Source: Umezawaea endophytica
Lineage (GTDB): Bacteria > Actinomycetota > Actinomycetes > Mycobacteriales > Pseudonocardiaceae
DNA: 64,000 nt
Reading direction: 5' to 3'
Assembly (NCBI RefSeq): GCF_025061645.1
Contig: NZ_JANYMP010000002.1
Coordinates: 684,494-748,493, forward strand
Part shown: in pieces, positions 26,135 through 34,508 of the stretch
Numbering within the stretch: position 1 is the stretch's first letter
How the letters are laid out: each line of letters starts with the position of its first letter
Made by a program: the position numbers and the translations under genes
The notes under the pieces: generated by a model
What the model saw: the letters and a program-made list of their open reading frames with translations, nothing else
Told to the model about the DNA's origin: nothing
Databases searched by the model: none

Positions 26135-26908
26135 GTGAGGGCGCAGATCTCCGAGCGAACGCTGCGCACGGACCGGTGGTGGCTTTCGCCGTTGCTGACC
26201 GTAGCCGGGCTGGGGTTGATCTCGGTCTACGCGGCGATCCGCACCTTCATGAACGACTACTACTGGGTGTCGGAGTACCACTACCTGACACCCATGTACT
26301 CGCCCTGCCTGAGCGCCGAGTGCGTCCCGGCGGCCAGCCACTTCGGCCAGCCGCTGCCGGAGCTGCCCGGCTTCCTCACGCCGCCGATCTTCATCATCCC
26401 GTTCCTGCTGGGGTTCCGGATCACCTGCTACTACTACCGCAAGGCCTACTACCGGGCGGCCTGGATGTCGCCGCCCGCGTGCGCCGTGGCGGAGCCCCAC
26501 AAGACGTACACCGGCGAGACCAAGGCGCCGCTGATCGCGCAGAACCTGCACCGCTACTTCTTCTACGCGGCGTCGCTCCTGCTGCTGGTCAACATCTACG
26601 ACGCGATAACCGCCTTCGTCGGTGAGAAGGGCTTCGGCATCGGCCTCGGGAACATCATCCTGCTGGTCAACGTGGGCCTGCTCGCCGCGTACACGGCGTC
26701 CTGCCACTCGTGCAGGCACATCATGGGCGGCAAGCTCAAGCACTTCTCCAAGCACCCCGTCCGCTACTGGATGTGGCAGAAGATCTCCAAGCTCAACGCC
26801 AAGCACATGCAGCTCGCCTGGGCTTCGCTGATCTTCGTCTGCCTGACCGACCTCTACATCGCTCTCGTCGCCTCCGGGGTCATCGGCGACCTGCGCATCG
26901 TCAACTAG
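26135..26908 (+). CDS. sdhC: Succinate dehydrogenase membrane anchor / cytochrome b subunit
   Basis: The 257-residue membrane protein has about five hydrophobic spans and histidines that can ligate haem (for example NLHRYFFYAASLLLL and SCHSCRHIMGG). It matches the single large anchor subunit of the actinobacterial Sdh1 type (like Rv0249c), which passes electrons from the flavoprotein and iron-sulfur subunits to menaquinone. The start is uncertain: GTG 26135 has GAGGTG at nine bases, while GTG 26123 overlaps that site and TTG 26132 is also possible. It leads sdhA by 11 bp. Confidence 0.88.
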   Translation: MRAQISERTLRTDRWWLSPLLTVAGLGLISVYAAIRTFMNDYYWVSEYHYLTPMYSPCLSAECVPAASHFGQPLPELPGFLTPPIFIIPFLLGFRITCYYYRKAYYRAAWMSPPACAVAEPHKTYTGETKAPLIAQNLHRYFFYAASLLLLVNIYDAITAFVGEKGFGIGLGNIILLVNVGLLAAYTASCHSCRHIMGGKLKHFSKHPVRYWMWQKISKLNAKHMQLAWASLIFVCLTDLYIALVASGVIGDLRIVN

Positions 26909-26919
26909 GGAGCACAACC

Positions 26920-28794
26920 TTGGCCGAGCTGGAACGGCACTCGTTCGACGTACTCGTCATCGGTGCCGGGGGCGCCGGACTGCGTGCCGCGATCGAGGCC
27001 CGTGAGCACGGGATGCGCACGGCGGTGCTCTGCAAGTCGTTGTTCGGCAAGGCCCACACGGTGATGGCCGAGGGCGGCATCGCCGCGGCCATGGGCAACG
27101 TGAACTCCAACGACAACTGGCAGGTCCACTTCCGCGACACCATGCGCGGCGGCAAGTTCCTCAACAACTGGCGGATGGCCGAGCTGCACGCCAAGGAGGC
27201 GCCGGACCGCGTCTGGGAGCTGGAGACCTACGGCGCCCTGTTCGACCGGACCGCGGACGGCCGGGTCAGCCAGCGCAACTTCGGCGGCCACGAGTACCCG
27301 CGGCTCGCGCACGTCGGCGACCGCACCGGCCTGGAGCTGATCCGCAGCCTCCAGCAGAAGATCGTGTCGCTCCAGCAGGAGGACCACGCCGAGACCGGCG
27401 ACTACGAGGCCAAGCTGAAGGTGTTCCAGGAGTTCACCGTCAGCGACCTGCTGATCGAGGACGGCCGGGTCGCGGGCGCGTTCGGCTACTGGCGCGAGTC
27501 CGGCCGGTTCGTGCTGTTCACGGCCCCCTCGGTGATCCTCGCGACCGGCGGCATCGGCAAGTCGTTCAAGGTCACGTCGAACTCGTGGGAGTACACCGGC
27601 GACGGCCACGCGCTGGCGCTGCGCGCCGGGGCCTCGCTGATCAACATGGAGTTCATCCAGTTCCACCCGACCGGCATGGTCTGGCCGCCCAGCGTGAAGG
27701 GCATCCTGGTCACCGAATCGGTCCGCGGTGACGGCGGCGTGCTGCGGAACTCCGAAGGCAAGCGGTTCATGTTCGACTACATCCCCGAGGTCTTCAAGGA
27801 GAAGTACGCCGACAGCGAGGCCGAGGGCGACCGCTGGTACACCGACGCCGACAACAACCGGCGCCCACCGGAGCTCCTGCCCCGCGACGAGGTCGCCCGC
27901 GCGATCAACTCCGAGGTCAAGGCCGGTCGCGGCACCGAGCACGGCGGCGTGTTCCTGGACGTGTCGACCCGGCTGCCCGCCGAGGAGATCACCCGGCGGC
28001 TGCCGTCGATGCACCACCAGTTCAAGGAACTGGCCGACGTCGACATCACCGCCCAGCCGATGGAGGTCGGGCCGACCTGCCACTACGTCATGGGCGGGGT
28101 GGAGGTCGACCCGGACACCGGGGCGTCGTCGGTGCCCGGCCTGTTCGCGGCGGGCGAGGTGTCCGGCGGCATGCACGGCTCGAACCGGCTCGGCGGCAAC
28201 TCGCTGTCCGACCTGCTGGTGTTCGGCCGCCGGGCGGGCGCCGGGGCGTCGGACTACGCGGCGGCGCTGAGCGTCCGGCCGGTGCCGTCGGAGGCCTCCA
28301 TCGCCGAGGCTGAGCGGGTCGCGCTGGCGCCGTTCTCCGGTGACGGCGGGGAGAACCCGTACACGCTGCACATGGAGCTCCAGCAGACGATGAACGACCT
28401 CGTCGGCATCATCCGCAAGGCCGAGGAGATCGAGCGGGCGCTGGAACGCCTGGAGGGCCTCAAGGTCCGCGCCAGGACGTTGACCGTCGAGGGCCACCGG
28501 CAGTTCAACCCCGGCTGGCACCTCGCGCTCGACCTGCGGAACATGCTCGTCGTCAGCGAGTGCGTCGCCAAGGCCGCGCTGCTGCGCACCGAGAGCCGCG
28601 GCGGCCACACCCGTGACGACTACCCCGCGATGGACTCGGACTGGCGGCGGAAGCTGTTGGTGTGCACGGCTTCCGGACCGTCCGAAGTGGACGTGGTGGA
28701 GAAGCCGCAGATCCCGATCCGCGAGGACCTGCTGGACCTGTTCGACCGGGGCGAGCTGGAGAAGTACCTCACCGGTGACGAGTTGGGGAGCTGA
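26920..28794 (+). CDS. sdhA: Succinate dehydrogenase/fumarate reductase flavoprotein subunit
   Basis: The 624-residue catalytic subunit oxidises succinate to fumarate using covalently bound FAD. The dinucleotide fold is VLVIGAGGAGLRAA (residues 11-24). The FAD-linking histidine is H46 in GKAHTVMAEGG, and the active-site block is seen in FIQFHPTGMVWP and RLGGNSLSDLLVFGRRAG. It most resembles the Sdh1 (Rv0248c-type) enzymes. TTG at 26920 is the first in-frame start after the sdhC stop and follows a GGGAG site. sdhB begins two bases after its stop, so the three genes are one operon. Confidence 0.95.
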   Translation: MAELERHSFDVLVIGAGGAGLRAAIEAREHGMRTAVLCKSLFGKAHTVMAEGGIAAAMGNVNSNDNWQVHFRDTMRGGKFLNNWRMAELHAKEAPDRVWELETYGALFDRTADGRVSQRNFGGHEYPRLAHVGDRTGLELIRSLQQKIVSLQQEDHAETGDYEAKLKVFQEFTVSDLLIEDGRVAGAFGYWRESGRFVLFTAPSVILATGGIGKSFKVTSNSWEYTGDGHALALRAGASLINMEFIQFHPTGMVWPPSVKGILVTESVRGDGGVLRNSEGKRFMFDYIPEVFKEKYADSEAEGDRWYTDADNNRRPPELLPRDEVARAINSEVKAGRGTEHGGVFLDVSTRLPAEEITRRLPSMHHQFKELADVDITAQPMEVGPTCHYVMGGVEVDPDTGASSVPGLFAAGEVSGGMHGSNRLGGNSLSDLLVFGRRAGAGASDYAAALSVRPVPSEASIAEAERVALAPFSGDGGENPYTLHMELQQTMNDLVGIIRKAEEIERALERLEGLKVRARTLTVEGHRQFNPGWHLALDLRNMLVVSECVAKAALLRTESRGGHTRDDYPAMDSDWRRKLLVCTASGPSEVDVVEKPQIPIREDLLDLFDRGELEKYLTGDELGS

Positions 28795-28796
28795 CG

Positions 28797-29549
28797 ATGG
28801 GTTACCAGGGGAACTTCCGGGTCTGGCGCGGCGACGAGGACGGGGGAGGGCTGGAGGACTTCACCGTCGAGGTGAACGAGGGCGAGGTCGTCCTCGACGT
28901 CATCCACCGCCTCCAGGCCACGCAGGCGGGCGACCTCGCCGTCCGGTGGAACTGCAAGGCGGGCAAGTGCGGCTCGTGCTCGGCCGAGATCAACGGCAGG
29001 CCGCGGCTGCTGTGCATGACCCGCATGTCCACGTTCACCGAGGGCGAGACCATCACGATCACGCCCATGCGCACGTTCCCGATCATCCGAGACCTCGTGA
29101 CGGACGTGTCGTTCAACTACACCAAGGCCCGCGAGATCCCGTCGTTCAAGCCGCCGAAGGACCTCGCCCCCGGCGAGTACCGGATGCAGCAGATCGACGT
29201 GGAGCGCTCGCAGGAGTTCCGCAAGTGCATCGAGTGCTTCCTGTGCCAGGACACCTGCCACGTGATCCGCGACCACGAGGAGAACAAGGAGGCGTTCGCC
29301 GGGCCGCGGTTCCTGATGCGGGTCGCCGAACTGGAGATGCACCCGCTCGACGAGGGCGGTCGGACCGTCGCCGCGCAGGAGACCCACGGGCTCGGGCTGT
29401 GCAACATCACCAAGTGCTGCTCCGAGGTGTGCCCGGAGCACATCAAGATCACCGACAACGCCCTGATCCCGATGAAGGAACGGGTCGCGGACCGCAAGTA
29501 CGACCCCGTCGTCTGGCTGGGCAACAAGATCTTCCGTCGCCAATCGTGA
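28797..29549 (+). CDS. sdhB: Succinate dehydrogenase iron-sulfur subunit
   Basis: The 250-residue electron-transfer subunit holds the 2Fe-2S cluster (NCKAGKCGSCSAEINGR then LLC). The C-terminal ferredoxin-like domain carries the 4Fe-4S and 3Fe-4S ligands (KCIECFLCQDTC and CNITKCCSEVCPEH). It links FAD in SdhA to the membrane anchor. The ATG overlaps the end of sdhA with a two-base gap. A strong hairpin about 190 bp downstream (29737-29772) is the likely end of the operon. Confidence 0.95.
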   Translation: MGYQGNFRVWRGDEDGGGLEDFTVEVNEGEVVLDVIHRLQATQAGDLAVRWNCKAGKCGSCSAEINGRPRLLCMTRMSTFTEGETITITPMRTFPIIRDLVTDVSFNYTKAREIPSFKPPKDLAPGEYRMQQIDVERSQEFRKCIECFLCQDTCHVIRDHEENKEAFAGPRFLMRVAELEMHPLDEGGRTVAAQETHGLGLCNITKCCSEVCPEHIKITDNALIPMKERVADRKYDPVVWLGNKIFRRQS

Positions 29550-29646
29550 GCCTGAACTCCACCTGATCGTGTGCGTTTGAACTGGTTGCCTGCTGTCGAG
29601 ATCTGGCTACCGTTGGTGGTGGCGGCATGCGATCGGGGAGGTGGAC

Positions 29647-29703
29647 ATGTCCGGAAGCGATGGTGAGGGGTCGAGCGGTTGCGACGGCGGCACGTCGTCG
29701 TGA
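29647..29703 (+). CDS. Possible 18-residue peptide
   Basis: ATG 29647 opens MSGSDGEGSSGCDGGTSS and a stop. It follows a strong GGGGAGGTGG ribosome site and a promoter-like TTGCCT-N16-TACCGT (29586-29613), and it ends shortly before the terminator at 29737. Signals are better than chance, but no coding statistics are possible at this length. Confidence 0.3.
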   Translation: MSGSDGEGSSGCDGGTSS

Positions 29704-29736
29704 CGTTCGTGAGCGGGCTGCTCCCGCGGTGAACCA

Positions 29737-29772
29737 CGAAGGGCGTTCCCGGACCTCCGGGGGCGCCCTTCG
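29737..29772 (+). terminator. Terminator after the sdh operon
   Basis: A nine-base outer stem (29737-29745 with 29764-29772), a seven-base inner stem with G-T pairing and an ACCT loop, followed by GCCGTTT. Apart from the possible peptide, 29550-29948 holds only this and the promoter of the next gene. Confidence 0.8.
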
Positions 29773-29948
29773 CCGTTTCGTCACGCGGCTCGCCTGGGTG
29801 CCCCCACGGTTCTGCGGTGATCACACGGCGTTATGCCTACTTGCCCGGAATGGCGCACTGCATTCATCCCGTATGGAGTATTGCTGCCGCACTGCGCCCT
29901 GAGTAGCTTCGATCTTGTACTGATTGGGGAAATTGGTCAGGGGGGATT

Positions 29949-30248
29949 GTGTCTTGCAAGAAGTTTATTAGTGCTGCGATCATGTCGGCAGCGTTGTTGG
30001 GGGCTGGAATTGGTGTCGCACCGGTCGCGTCGGCTTCCGCAGGTGCGGCTTCCGCGCCTGTTGTCGCTGCTGAGGGCGGGGTTCACGCGTCCGCCTGGAA
30101 GCTGGTGACCTTGTGGTCGTACTCCGCGGTTGGGCTGCGCGCGTGCCAGATCGAGGGGGAGTCGTACGCCGACGGGTCCACGGGTTACTACTGCGAGGAG
30201 ACCTGGTACAACAACGTCCTCTACTGGGGCCTGTACGTCGGCCCGTGA
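29949..30248 (+). CDS. Small secreted protein, unknown
   Basis: The 99-residue precursor begins MSCKKFISAAIMSAALLGAG, a lysine-containing Sec signal, with an AxA-type cut likely in the alanine/serine-rich stretch near residue 30-36. The mature part (about 60 residues) is rich in Trp and Tyr (WKLVTLWSYSAVG, CEETWYNNVLYWGLY) and has two cysteines that could pair. GTG 29949 follows GGGGGGA closely; ATG 29982 is an alternative but would lose the charged signal start. The upstream region and first codons are less GC-rich than neighbours, a hint of acquisition. A large perfect hairpin ends the gene. Confidence 0.7.
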   Translation: MSCKKFISAAIMSAALLGAGIGVAPVASASAGAASAPVVAAEGGVHASAWKLVTLWSYSAVGLRACQIEGESYADGSTGYYCEETWYNNVLYWGLYVGP

Positions 30249-30330
30249 TTTCTGCGGCTCATTCTCGATGAAACGCGTTCACGTGTGGATCGTGATTTCA
30301 TCCGAATAGATCGTGGTTTTCGCTGATAAC

Positions 30331-30372
30331 GCACGAAAGGGTGGCTCCGAAGTCGGAGCCACCCTTTCGTGC
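30331..30372. terminator. Large perfect bidirectional terminator
   Basis: A 19-bp perfect stem (30331-30349 with 30354-30372) with a four-base loop lies between the secreted protein gene and the convergent gluD. It separates the two transcription units. Confidence 0.9.
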
Positions 30373-30386
30373 GAGTCGAACGGAGG

Positions 30387-31253
30387 TCAGGCGCCCGTCG
30401 TCGCCCCAGCGGGCGCGATGTCCTCGACCGGGACCGCCGTCTGGACCTTCTTGTTCCGCCGGTTTCGCTTCTCCAGGTAGTTCGCGAGCAGCGTCAGCAG
30501 GAGGCACATGGTGATGTACATGGCGCCCACGATGATCGTGATCGGCACGAGGGGCCTGCCGAACTGGCCCTGCGAGCCGATGAAGCGCGCGTAGTACAGC
30601 AGTTCCTCGTAGGTGATGATGAAGCCGAGCGCGGTGTCCTTCAGCAGCACCACGAGCTGGCTGATGATCGTCGGCATCATCGAGCGCAGCGCCTGCGGCA
30701 GCAGCACGAGCACCATGACCTGGGTCTTGCGCATGCCCAGCGCGTACGCGGCCTCGGTCTGGCCCTTGGGCAGCGACTTGATGCCCGCGCGGAAGATCTC
30801 GGCCAGCACCGAGCCGTTGTAGAGCATGAGGCTCAGCACGACGACCGTGAACGGCGTCATCTTCACCCCGACCTGCGGGAGGCCGTAGTAGAAGGTGAAC
30901 ATCATGATCAGCAGCGGGACCGCGCGGAAGAACTCGACGACCACCGAGGACGGGCCCCGGAAGATCGCGTGCTCGGAGAGGCGGCCCGCGGCGAAGAACG
31001 CCCCGAAGACCATGGCCAGCACCGCGCCGAGCGCGAAGGCCTTCAGCGTGTTCAGCAGGCCTTCGATCAAGCCGATCTGGATGGTCTCGTACTGCAACCA
31101 CTCCCAGAGCCGCGGCTCGAACTGGCCGCTGTCGGCGAACCGGTAGACGATGAAGCCCAGCAGGCCGACCACGCCGAGCACGCCGACCACCGCGAGCACC
31201 CGGTGGCGGAATCGAGCCCTCGGGCCGGGTACGTCGAAAAGGACCGAGCTCAT
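30387..31253 (-). CDS. gluD: Glutamate ABC transporter permease GluD
   Basis: The 288-residue HisMQ-family permease has about five to six membrane spans. The ATPase-docking EAA loop is visible as EAAYALGMRKTQVMVLVLLPQ. It forms the channel with GluC. The last gene of gluABCD, it overlaps the gluC stop by four bases (ATGA). The N-terminus starts at ATG 31253; the extended N-terminal part and basic C-terminal tail (KRNRRNKK) are typical of the actinobacterial GluD. Confidence 0.92.
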   Translation of the reverse strand: MSSVLFDVPGPRARFRHRVLAVVGVLGVVGLLGFIVYRFADSGQFEPRLWEWLQYETIQIGLIEGLLNTLKAFALGAVLAMVFGAFFAAGRLSEHAIFRGPSSVVVEFFRAVPLLIMMFTFYYGLPQVGVKMTPFTVVVLSLMLYNGSVLAEIFRAGIKSLPKGQTEAAYALGMRKTQVMVLVLLPQALRSMMPTIISQLVVLLKDTALGFIITYEELLYYARFIGSQGQFGRPLVPITIIVGAMYITMCLLLTLLANYLEKRNRRNKKVQTAVPVEDIAPAGATTGA

Positions 31254-31897
31254 CGGGCCACGCTCCAGCGCTTCTCAAGGCTGCGTTGCAGCAGGGTCAG
31301 CGGGATCACCAGCAACACGAAGAAGAACGCCACCCAGCCGAGCCCGACGAGCGTGTCGGCGCCCGCCTCGGACAGCGAGTAGCTGATCGACCCGGCGTCC
31401 TGGACCGAGAAGCCCGCCGCGACCGTCGTGTTCTTCAGCAGTGCGATCATGGTGCTCACCAGCGGCGGGACGACGGCGCGCAGGGCCTGGGGCAGGACGA
31501 CGCTCGCGAGCATCTGCGAGAACGTGAGTCCCAGCGCCCGCGACGCCTCGGCCTGGCCGACCGGCACGGTGTTGATGCCCGAGCGGACGACCTCGCACAC
31601 GAACGCGGACGTGTAGAGCGTCAGCGCGACGATCGCCGTGGGGTCGGGATCGAGTTTCAGGATCTTCAGCAGGGGATAGGCGAACGTGAAGAAGAAGAAC
31701 ACCAGCGTGAGCGGTGTGTTGCGCAGCATGCCGACGTAGGTGGTGGCGGCCGCGCGGAACACCGGTACCGGGCTGACCCGCAGCATCGCCAGGAAGGTGC
31801 CCAGGATGAGCGACCCGACGGCCGAGAACGCGAACAGCTTGAGAGTCGTGCCGAACGCGCTCAGGAAAAGGCTGGAAAAGTTGGTGAGGACGCTCAT
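31250..31897 (-). CDS. gluC: Glutamate ABC transporter permease GluC
   Basis: The 215-residue HisMQ-family permease has an EAA loop, EASRALGLTFSQMLASVVLPQ-like, and the early MLRNTPLTLVFFF motif common to polar amino acid permeases. It pairs with GluD in the membrane. It is separated from gluB by 81 bp that contain a 13-bp hairpin, which probably lowers permease expression relative to the binding protein. Confidence 0.92.
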   Translation of the reverse strand: MSVLTNFSSLFLSAFGTTLKLFAFSAVGSLILGTFLAMLRVSPVPVFRAAATTYVGMLRNTPLTLVFFFFTFAYPLLKILKLDPDPTAIVALTLYTSAFVCEVVRSGINTVPVGQAEASRALGLTFSQMLASVVLPQALRAVVPPLVSTMIALLKNTTVAAGFSVQDAGSISYSLSEAGADTLVGLGWVAFFFVLLVIPLTLLQRSLEKRWSVAR

Positions 31898-31928
31898 CGG
31901 GGTTCCTTGCCGGAGGGCTCAAGAGGAA

Positions 31929-31968
31929 TGGCCGGTGACCAGCCCGCAAAAGGCGTGGTCACCGGCCA
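31929..31968 (-). terminator. Attenuator hairpin between gluB and gluC
   Basis: A 13-bp perfect stem (31929-31941 with 31956-31968) with a 14-base loop lies directly after the gluB stop and before gluC. It is suited to partial termination or to protecting the gluAB message. Confidence 0.75.
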
Positions 31969-31978
31969 CTCTCGTGGG

Positions 31979-32869
31979 TCAGTAGCGCTCGATGATCGGC
32001 TTGGTCGCCGCGGAGCCGGACTTGCCCAGCGTGTTGTCGTAGATCGTCTGCCAGGTGCCGTCCTTCAGCGCCGCCTCCAGCACGTCGAAGAACTTGCCGC
32101 GCAGGGCGGTGTCCTCCTTCGACAGGCCGATGCCGTACGGCTCCAGGGAGAACGGCTTGCCGACGACCTTGAACTTGTCGGGGTCCTGAGCGGCGAAGCC
32201 CTTGAGGATCGCGTCATCCGTGGTGACGGCGTCGACCGCGCCCTCGGCCAGCTTGCTCACGCACTGCGAGTAGAGCTGGAACTCGGTGATGTTCTCCGGC
32301 TCGGTCAGGTTCTCGTCCCGGATCTTCTTGATCGGGGTCGACGCCGTCGCGGAGCAGACCTTCTTGCCCTTGAGGGTGTCCTTGCCGGTGATGGACGTGT
32401 CGTCCTTGCGCACCAGCAGGTCCTGACCGGCCGTGTAGTACGGGCCTGCGAAGGCGATCTTTTCCTTGCGAGCAGCGTTGATCGTGTACGTGCCGACGTA
32501 GTAGTCGACGTCGCCGTTGATCAGGGCCTGCTCACGACCGGCGGACGCGACCGCCTTGTAGTCGATCTTGTCCTCGGCGTAGCCGAGCTTCGCGGCCATC
32601 AGCTTCGCGATCTCGATGTCGAAGCCGCTGTACTTGTTCGTCGTCGGGTCCTTGAAGCCCAGGCCGGGCTGGTCCTCCTTGACGCCGATGATGACGCGGC
32701 CACGCGCCTTGATCTTCTCGAACGTCGGCGAGCCGTCGATCTTCACGTCCGTGGCGGCTGCCTGGGAAGGGGCGGTACCGCCGGTGTCTCCGGGGGTGCC
32801 TTCCTTGCCACATGCGGTCAACGCCAGGCCGCCGGCAAGCAGCACCGCCGCAAGGGTACGAGCCCTCAT
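31979..32869 (-). CDS. gluB: Glutamate-binding lipoprotein GluB
   Basis: The 296-residue solute-binding protein of the glutamate importer has a lipoprotein signal with lipobox LTAC, so it is anchored at C20. The mature part has the two-lobe family-3 fold, seen as GVKEDQPGLGFKDPTTN, FDIEIAKLMAAKLGY and AVTTDDAILKGFA. It captures glutamate outside the cell and delivers it to GluCD. It is bracketed by hairpins on both sides (31929-31968 and 32898-32917), an arrangement that would let it be made in excess. Confidence 0.93.
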   Translation of the reverse strand: MRARTLAAVLLAGGLALTACGKEGTPGDTGGTAPSQAAATDVKIDGSPTFEKIKARGRVIIGVKEDQPGLGFKDPTTNKYSGFDIEIAKLMAAKLGYAEDKIDYKAVASAGREQALINGDVDYYVGTYTINAARKEKIAFAGPYYTAGQDLLVRKDDTSITGKDTLKGKKVCSATASTPIKKIRDENLTEPENITEFQLYSQCVSKLAEGAVDAVTTDDAILKGFAAQDPDKFKVVGKPFSLEPYGIGLSKEDTALRGKFFDVLEAALKDGTWQTIYDNTLGKSGSAATKPIIERY

Positions 32870-32897
32870 CGTCCTTCTCCTGCTCTTGTAGATCAGA

Positions 32898-32917
32898 CGA
32901 CGCCTGTCGGGGCGTCG
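32898..32917 (-). terminator. Small hairpin between gluA and gluB
   Basis: Seven-base stem (32898-32904 with 32911-32917), six-base loop, within the 63-bp gluA-gluB gap. It may modulate the ratio of ATPase to binding protein. Confidence 0.45.
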
Positions 32918-32932
32918 CGAAATGCCGAGACT

Positions 32933-33688
32933 TCAGTGGGTGAGGATCTTGCCAAGGAAGTCCTTCGCGCGGTTGGACTTCGGCGCCGAGAAGAACTCCG
33001 TCGGCGTCGAGTCCTCGACGATCTCGCCATCCGCCATGAAGATGACGCGATCGGCGGCTTTCCGGGCGAACCCCATCTCGTGGGTGACCACGAGCATGGT
33101 CATGCCTTCCTTGGCCAGCGTCGTCATGACGTCCAGCACCTCCTGGACCATTTCCGGGTCCAGCGCGGAGGTGGGTTCGTCGAACAGCATGACCTTCGGG
33201 CGCATGGCCAGCGCGCGCGCGATGGCGGCGCGCTGCTGCTGGCCACCGGAGAGCTGTGCGGGGAACTTCTCGGCCTGGTTGGCGATGCCGACCCGCTCCA
33301 GCAGCTCCGTGGCGTGCTCCAAGGCCTCGTTCGACGGCACCTTGCGCACCTTCGTCGGGGCGAGCAGCACGTTGTCGACGATGCTCTTGTGCGCGAACAG
33401 GTTGAACGACTGGAACACCATGCCCACGTCGGCGCGCAGGCGGGCGAGCTCCTTGCCCTCGGCCGGGAGCGGCTGTCCGTCGACCTCGATCGTCCCGGAG
33501 TTGATGGGCTCCAGGCGGTTGATCGTGCGGCACAGCGTCGACTTGCCGGAGCCGGAGGGGCCCAGGACGACGACCACCTGGCCCTTGGGCACCTCCAGGT
33601 TGACGTTCTTCAGAACGTGCAGAGGGCCGAAGAACTTGTCCACGCCCGCCATCTTGATCATCGGCGGTGCGGGATTGGGGGCAGTCAT
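32933..33688 (-). CDS. gluA: Glutamate ABC transporter ATPase GluA
   Basis: The 251-residue ATPase powers glutamate uptake. Walker A is [14 protein letters not shown], the Q-loop follows at [12 protein letters not shown], the ABC signature is [15 protein letters not shown] and Walker B is [15 protein letters not shown], with the switch histidine in [12 protein letters not shown] 33688 follows a GGAGGAT ribosome site; the longer frame upstream runs into the promoter. It is the first gene of gluABCD and is divergent from the two-component system that probably controls it. Confidence 0.94.
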   Translation of the reverse strand: MTAPNPAPPMIKMAGVDKFFGPLHVLKNVNLEVPKGQVVVVLGPSGSGKSTLCRTINRLEPINSGTIEVDGQPLPAEGKELARLRADVGMVFQSFNLFAHKSIVDNVLLAPTKVRKVPSNEALEHATELLERVGIANQAEKFPAQLSGGQQQRAAIARALAMRPKVMLFDEPTSALDPEMVQEVLDVMTTLAKEGMTMLVVTHEMGFARKAADRVIFMADGEIVEDSTPTEFFSAPKSNRAKDFLGKILTH

Positions 33689-33730
33689 CCGATCCTCCAA
33701 CTGGCAATTGTCAGCGCTGGGCAAAACCTA

Positions 33731-33748
33731 GGTGTGCGCCACCACACC
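33731..33748. promoter_or_regulatory. Palindrome in the gluA-gluR intergenic region
   Basis: GGTGTGCGCCACCACACC is an inverted repeat with six-base arms and a six-base spacer. It lies just upstream of a TAGGTT-like gluA -10, between the importer and the two-component genes. It is a candidate response-regulator site. Confidence 0.45.
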
Positions 33749-33823
33749 AGTCCACGACATTGAGCAAGACTTAGGGTCTCAACTCTGTCACAGGTCGGCG
33801 ACCCCTACCCGAGAGGGACCACA

Positions 33824-34507
33824 GTGCGTGTGCTGCTCGTCGAGGATGACGACCGTGTCGCAGAAGCGCTGGTCCCGGCGCTGACCCGACGCGGTTTCAC
33901 CGTGGATCGTCAAGCTACAGGTAGGGGTACTCTGGATCGATTGTTAGGGGTGGATGTGGTCCTGCTGGACCTCGGACTGCCCGATGTGGACGGTGTGACG
34001 CTGTGCCGCAGCATCCGCGCGGCGAGCGACGTGGCCATCATCGTGGTGTCCGCGCGCGGCGAGATCGACGACCGGATCCTCGGTCTGCACGCGGGCGCGG
34101 ACGACTACCTGGTGAAGCCCTACGACGTGGGGGAGCTGGTGGCGCGCGTGCACGCGGTGCGCAGGCGGCGCGGCGACCCGGTGGGCGTCGGCGGCACCGG
34201 GTCCGAGGTGTTCACCGTCGGCGACGTGCGCGTCGACCTGGCCAGGCACGAGGTGACCGTCGCGGGCTCGGTCGTGGCGCTCTCGCGCAAGGAGTTCCAG
34301 GTGTTGGCGCTGGTCGTGGCCGCGGGCGGCGCGGTCTGCACCCGTGAGCGCATCCTCGCCGAGATCTGGGGCCGCACCTGGTCGGGCGCGAACCGGACGC
34401 TCGACGTCCACGTCGCCACCCTGCGGACCAAGCTCGGCCGGTCGGACCTGCTGGAGACCGTGCGCGGCGTCGGCTACCGGCTCGGCACCCCCGGTTCGGG
34501 CCGCTGA
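33824..34507 (+). CDS. gluR: OmpR-family response regulator, GluR-like
   Basis: The 227-residue regulator has a receiver domain (phosphoacceptor D49 in VVLLDLGLPDVDG, acidic pocket EDDD at the start, lysine in DDYLVKPYD). It also has a C-terminal OmpR winged helix (RTWSGANRTLDVHVATLRTK). The position between gluABCD and its kinase matches the Streptomyces coelicolor GluR-GluK system that senses glutamate and controls gluABCD. GTG 33824 has a GAGAGGGA site. The kinase gene starts one base after its stop region, so the two are coupled. The link to glutamate rests on synteny. Confidence 0.85.
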   Translation: MRVLLVEDDDRVAEALVPALTRRGFTVDRQATGRGTLDRLLGVDVVLLDLGLPDVDGVTLCRSIRAASDVAIIVVSARGEIDDRILGLHAGADDYLVKPYDVGELVARVHAVRRRRGDPVGVGGTGSEVFTVGDVRVDLARHEVTVAGSVVALSRKEFQVLALVVAAGGAVCTRERILAEIWGRTWSGANRTLDVHVATLRTKLGRSDLLETVRGVGYRLGTPGSGR

Positions 34508-34508
34508 C

